From Polyangiaceae bacterium (GTDB lineage: Bacteria > Myxococcota > Polyangia > Polyangiales > Polyangiaceae), in NCBI GenBank assembly GCA_025936205.1, contig JAICTU010000427.1, positions 1 to 8,016 of the forward strand: a DNA stretch of 8,016 nt, given 5' to 3'. The position numbers and the translations under genes are program-made. Shown one piece after another: positions 5,674-8,016 of the stretch (position 1 is its first letter; each line of letters opens with the position of its first letter). The notes beneath the pieces were generated by a model. It searched no databases and had not been told where the DNA came from. It worked only from the letters and a program-made list of their open reading frames with translations.

Positions 5674-6378
5674 TCAGAGCGCGGCGCGATAGCCCACGAA
5701 CAGCGACATCCCACCCAGATGAGTGTCGCCGGTGGTCGTGTGTTTCATCGGCGCCCACTGCGGGAGCAGCTCTCCGAACAGCCCACCAGGACCGATGGCG
5801 AACTCCGCTCCGAGCGGCACGCCGAAGCCGACCTTCGTCGAGCGCTCTGGTGTATCGGAGAACGACTGCCCGCCGGACTTACCCCGTACCACGCTCTCCA
5901 GGAAGTAGAAGCGCGGTCCGAGCCCGGCGTACGGCGTGAGGCGCTCGACGAGACCCGTCAAGCGGTAGAAGAACGTCGGTTGCAGCACCAGCTCCTTCTG
6001 GCGCAGCTCCCAGGTGTAGCTGCCGCCGGCCGGGATGCGCTCGGGGCTGAACGTCTCCGGCTGGCTGCCATCCGAGCTGGGCGCGGTGTATTCGGCAGCC
6101 AAGGCCGCCGCGATGCGCCCGTTCGTCCCGGGGAAGAGATAGCCCGCTTCGAGGCCTACGGTGGGGAAGGGGCTCAGCCCGTTGAAGGAGGCGATGCCAC
6201 CGAACTTACCGGCGAGCAGCACTGCTCCCGAGTCCGCCGCAGCCGGCGGCTGCGCGCTGGACGGAGCGCTGGCATCGGGCGCGGGATCTGCTGCGCGGGC
6301 GTTGCTGGCGCAGAGCGCGAGGCAGGTGCCGCCGAGCGCCGCGAGGGCGCGACCCGATCGAAAGCCAAGAGTCATCAT
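5674..6378 (-). CDS. Small outer-membrane beta-barrel protein
   Basis: 234 aa from the ATG at 6378, chosen because GGAG (6385-6388) lies 6 nt upstream and it gives a compact signal peptide: MMTLGFRSGR, a hydrophobic stretch 11-24, and a probable cut after the ARA or ARAA of SNARAADP. In-frame ATGs at 6399, 6390 and 6384 are alternatives; the one at 6399 overlaps the upstream TGA (TGATG) and would give direct coupling. Residues 31-50 are a Pro/Ala/Ser linker. The rest alternates polar and apolar residues in strands with Gly/aromatic turns (VGLEAGYLF, LQPTFFYRL, LTPYAGLGPRFYFLE, FGVPLGAEFAI, SLFVGYRAAL), as expected for a small barrel of about eight strands similar to general OmpW/OmpA-like surface barrels. 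No exact family is recognised. It probably shares a transcript with the kelch protein gene. No terminator is evident before the next promoter. Confidence 0.8.
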   Translation of the reverse strand: MMTLGFRSGRALAALGGTCLALCASNARAADPAPDASAPSSAQPPAAADSGAVLLAGKFGGIASFNGLSPFPTVGLEAGYLFPGTNGRIAAALAAEYTAPSSDGSQPETFSPERIPAGGSYTWELRQKELVLQPTFFYRLTGLVERLTPYAGLGPRFYFLESVVRGKSGGQSFSDTPERSTKVGFGVPLGAEFAIGPGGLFGELLPQWAPMKHTTTGDTHLGGMSLFVGYRAAL

Positions 6379-6384
6379 CGTCAT

Positions 6385-6388
6385 CTCC
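6385..6388 (-). promoter_or_regulatory. Candidate ribosome binding site for the barrel gene
   Basis: GGAG on the minus strand, 6 nt before the tandem ATG ATG at 6378-6373. It favours the shorter N-terminus, but the match is only four bases and the stop-overlapping ATG at 6399 remains possible. Confidence 0.4.
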
Positions 6389-6398
6389 ATCGCTCGCA

Positions 6399-8016
6399 TC
6401 ACCACACCACCGTTTCCGTCGAAGTCGTCACGCCGCTGCCCGTATCGCCGGCGATCAAGAAGATAAAGGCGCTCTGGATCGGGCTACCCATCAAATAGCG
6501 AGGGGTCGTCATGCTCAGGCCCTCGTTGTTCCAGGAGTTGTTGGCCATGTCGGGAGCGGGGTTGACGAAGCCCGCTGCGATCGCGTTGCTCTGTACGCCG
6601 CCGGCGGCGCTTCCCCCGAAGACGAAGAGGCGGTCGGCCGCGCCCGCCGTGCCGTAGCCCACCCGCGTGGAGCTGAAGTCCTTCACGGTGTCGCTGGGCC
6701 CGGCAACGTCGGCGAAGGCAGCGAGCTCGCCGCCCGCCGTCACGATGCCGGCCTCGACACGGCCGTCGCGCGTGGTGCCGTCACCGAGCAAGCCACCGCC
6801 CATGTAGATGTACGTGGCACTGCCCGATACGAACTGCGAGTCGACGCTGTCGATCGCCCAGGCGCCGTGCTGCCAGCGGCCCACTGCAGACTGCTGTGCC
6901 CCGGTGGTCCAAGCGTTGCCGATGGTCTGCCGACCGTTGCCGAGCACAGTGACAGGCAGGTACTCGTACGTGTCGAGCCCGGTGGTGCCGTTGCGGCCGA
7001 GCAGCGAATAGACGTACCACTTTGTCGGGTCGCTGGGGTCGACCGCAACCACGCCGCCCGCGCCTTCGCGCGGGGTGTTCAAATCCGGCAGCGCCTGCCA
7101 GCTGCTGGTCGAGCCAAGCGGCAACGGCGTCTGGTCGGCGCTGAGCCCGGTGTTGCCGTCATCGACGAACTCGGTCGTGCTCGCGGACACGGTGGCGAGC
7201 AGTTGCTCGCCGCTGCCCGGCGCGGCGTCCTTGGGCGTGCGGTAGATGCGGTACCCGGTGATGCCGGTCAGGTCGGCGCCCAGAGCATCCCGGGGAGCGG
7301 TCCATTCCAGCTTGACCAGGATCGAGCGGTCCTGAGTGCCGCGCAGCCGCAAGATCAGAGCGTCGGAGGCCAGGGTCTCGCCGCCGAGGTTCTGGCTGTC
7401 GTTGGCGTCGATCAGCGCCGAGACGCGGTACGAGTACGTGCCGGGCTCCAGGCCCGCGCCGCTCGAGCCGGAGCCGAAGCAGTTGGCGCTGCCGCCGCCC
7501 AGGCACAGGTCGACGTTGGAGACGGTCGGGATCTCCTCGGGCGAGAGCACCAGCGCGCGGAAGCCGGTGTCGAGCGCGCCGTTGCCGTCATTGCCACCGA
7601 ACACGTAGACGTAGCGGCCGAGCGTCGCATCCGCGGCGAAGCTGCGCTTGGAGTTGTCGGCCAGCGGCTGACGGCTCTGCACCCACGGGTTGAGGTTGCC
7701 GAAGAGATCCACCGGCGCGAACTCGACGCTGGACAGCGCGCTGCTGACGGCGCCCTGGTCGCCGCCGATGGCGTACACGAAGCGCGCGGCGCTGGTCGCC
7801 TGGATGGCGGACGAGGCGAGCGCCCGGCGTCCCACGTTCAGCGCGGGGCCGGGCTTGGGCGCGGACAGATTGTACGAGCTATTGGTGATGCCCACGGCCG
7901 AGAACTCCGCGTACACGCCGTCGGCGTTGGTGACGCGCGCCACGCACACATCGCCGCTGCTGAGCGAGCTGGTATTGAAGGTGGCACTTTGCGTGCAGCC
8001 GGTCGTGCAGCTCTCG
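6399..8016 (-). CDS. Kelch-type beta-propeller protein with an inserted fibronectin-III-like domain (5'-truncated)
   Basis: The frame is open to the right edge, so the N-terminus is outside the window; 538 residues are visible and the GTG at 7949 is probably internal. Numbering from that GTG, kelch-like blade motifs (hydrophobic-Y/F-hydrophobic-GG) appear at RFVYAIGGDQG (56-66), RYVYVFGGNDG (112-122), WYVYSLLGRNG (311-321), YIYMGGGLLGDG (380-391), RLFVFGGSAAGG (440-451) and FIFLIAGDTG (495-504). Between blades two and three, about 168-265, is a fibronectin-III-like segment: TYSYRVSALID, LVKLEWTAP, ITGYRIYRTP and a closing TTEFVDD. A CLGGGSANC pair (149-157) precedes it, and two further cysteines (CTTGC) lie at the right edge. 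Probably a secreted or surface carbohydrate- or protein-binding scaffold; the ligand is unknown. TGA ends at 6399, directly against the barrel gene, suggesting an operon. Confidence 0.85.
   Translation of the reverse strand, partial: ESCTTGCTQSATFNTSSLSSGDVCVARVTNADGVYAEFSAVGITNSSYNLSAPKPGPALNVGRRALASSAIQATSAARFVYAIGGDQGAVSSALSSVEFAPVDLFGNLNPWVQSRQPLADNSKRSFAADATLGRYVYVFGGNDGNGALDTGFRALVLSPEEIPTVSNVDLCLGGGSANCFGSGSSGAGLEPGTYSYRVSALIDANDSQNLGGETLASDALILRLRGTQDRSILVKLEWTAPRDALGADLTGITGYRIYRTPKDAAPGSGEQLLATVSASTTEFVDDGNTGLSADQTPLPLGSTSSWQALPDLNTPREGAGGVVAVDPSDPTKWYVYSLLGRNGTTGLDTYEYLPVTVLGNGRQTIGNAWTTGAQQSAVGRWQHGAWAIDSVDSQFVSGSATYIYMGGGLLGDGTTRDGRVEAGIVTAGGELAAFADVAGPSDTVKDFSSTRVGYGTAGAADRLFVFGGSAAGGVQSNAIAAGFVNPAPDMANNSWNNEGLSMTTPRYLMGSPIQSAFIFLIAGDTGSGVTTSTETVVW

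Noticed and set aside
5719..6498. 259-codon plus-strand open frame opposite the barrel gene
   Set aside because: The composition is arginine-rich and featureless, and it runs across the boundary of two minus-strand genes with good motifs.

Overview
The window looks like chromosomal DNA from a high-GC Gram-negative bacterium, most likely a myxobacterium (Myxococcota, Polyangia-like). This is inferred from protein style, not from a marker gene: lipoproteins with long Ser/Gly/Thr spacers, cysteine-rich 'C-x6-C-x5-CC' modules, a C-terminal two-helix tail ending in a GxSF-type motif, a kelch/fibronectin protein and an outer-membrane barrel. There is no rRNA, tRNA, CRISPR array or transposase. Three genes share the same Shine-Dalgarno core, AAGGGAG.

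Left half (1-2902), plus strand: the 3' end of a membrane-anchored protein (1-380) is followed after 2 bp by a lipoprotein of the branched-chain amino-acid/type I periplasmic binding family (383-1882), almost certainly in one operon. A 255-bp gap follows. It is dominated by an inverted repeat whose arms are tandem GGGGTCA/GGGATCA heptamers (1909-2055). Next comes a stand-alone alpha/beta hydrolase (2138-2902). A 13-bp perfect hairpin (2913-2943) separates it from the convergent right half.

Right half (2955-8016), minus strand, in transcription order: a kelch-propeller protein with an inserted fibronectin-III-like domain (partial, entering from the right edge); a small outer-membrane beta-barrel protein that starts at or next to the kelch stop codon; an unrecognised 323-aa cysteine-containing lipoprotein; and a 491-aa lipoprotein carrying nine six-cysteine, knottin/Dickkopf-like modules. 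All four are predicted to be exported, so this is an envelope or cell-surface cluster.

The most notable observation is regulatory. The leaders of the two minus-strand lipoprotein genes each hold a near-consensus ECF-sigma (RpoE-like) promoter: GGAACTT with CGTCTGA 14 bp downstream, and GGAACTC with CGTCTAA 15 bp downstream. This suggests that the poly-cysteine-module lipoprotein and its unrecognised neighbour belong to the same envelope-stress-type regulon. Other points of interest are the poly-knottin architecture, the heptamer/G-quadruplex-capable inverted repeat, and the four-cysteine module at the N-terminus of the binding protein.
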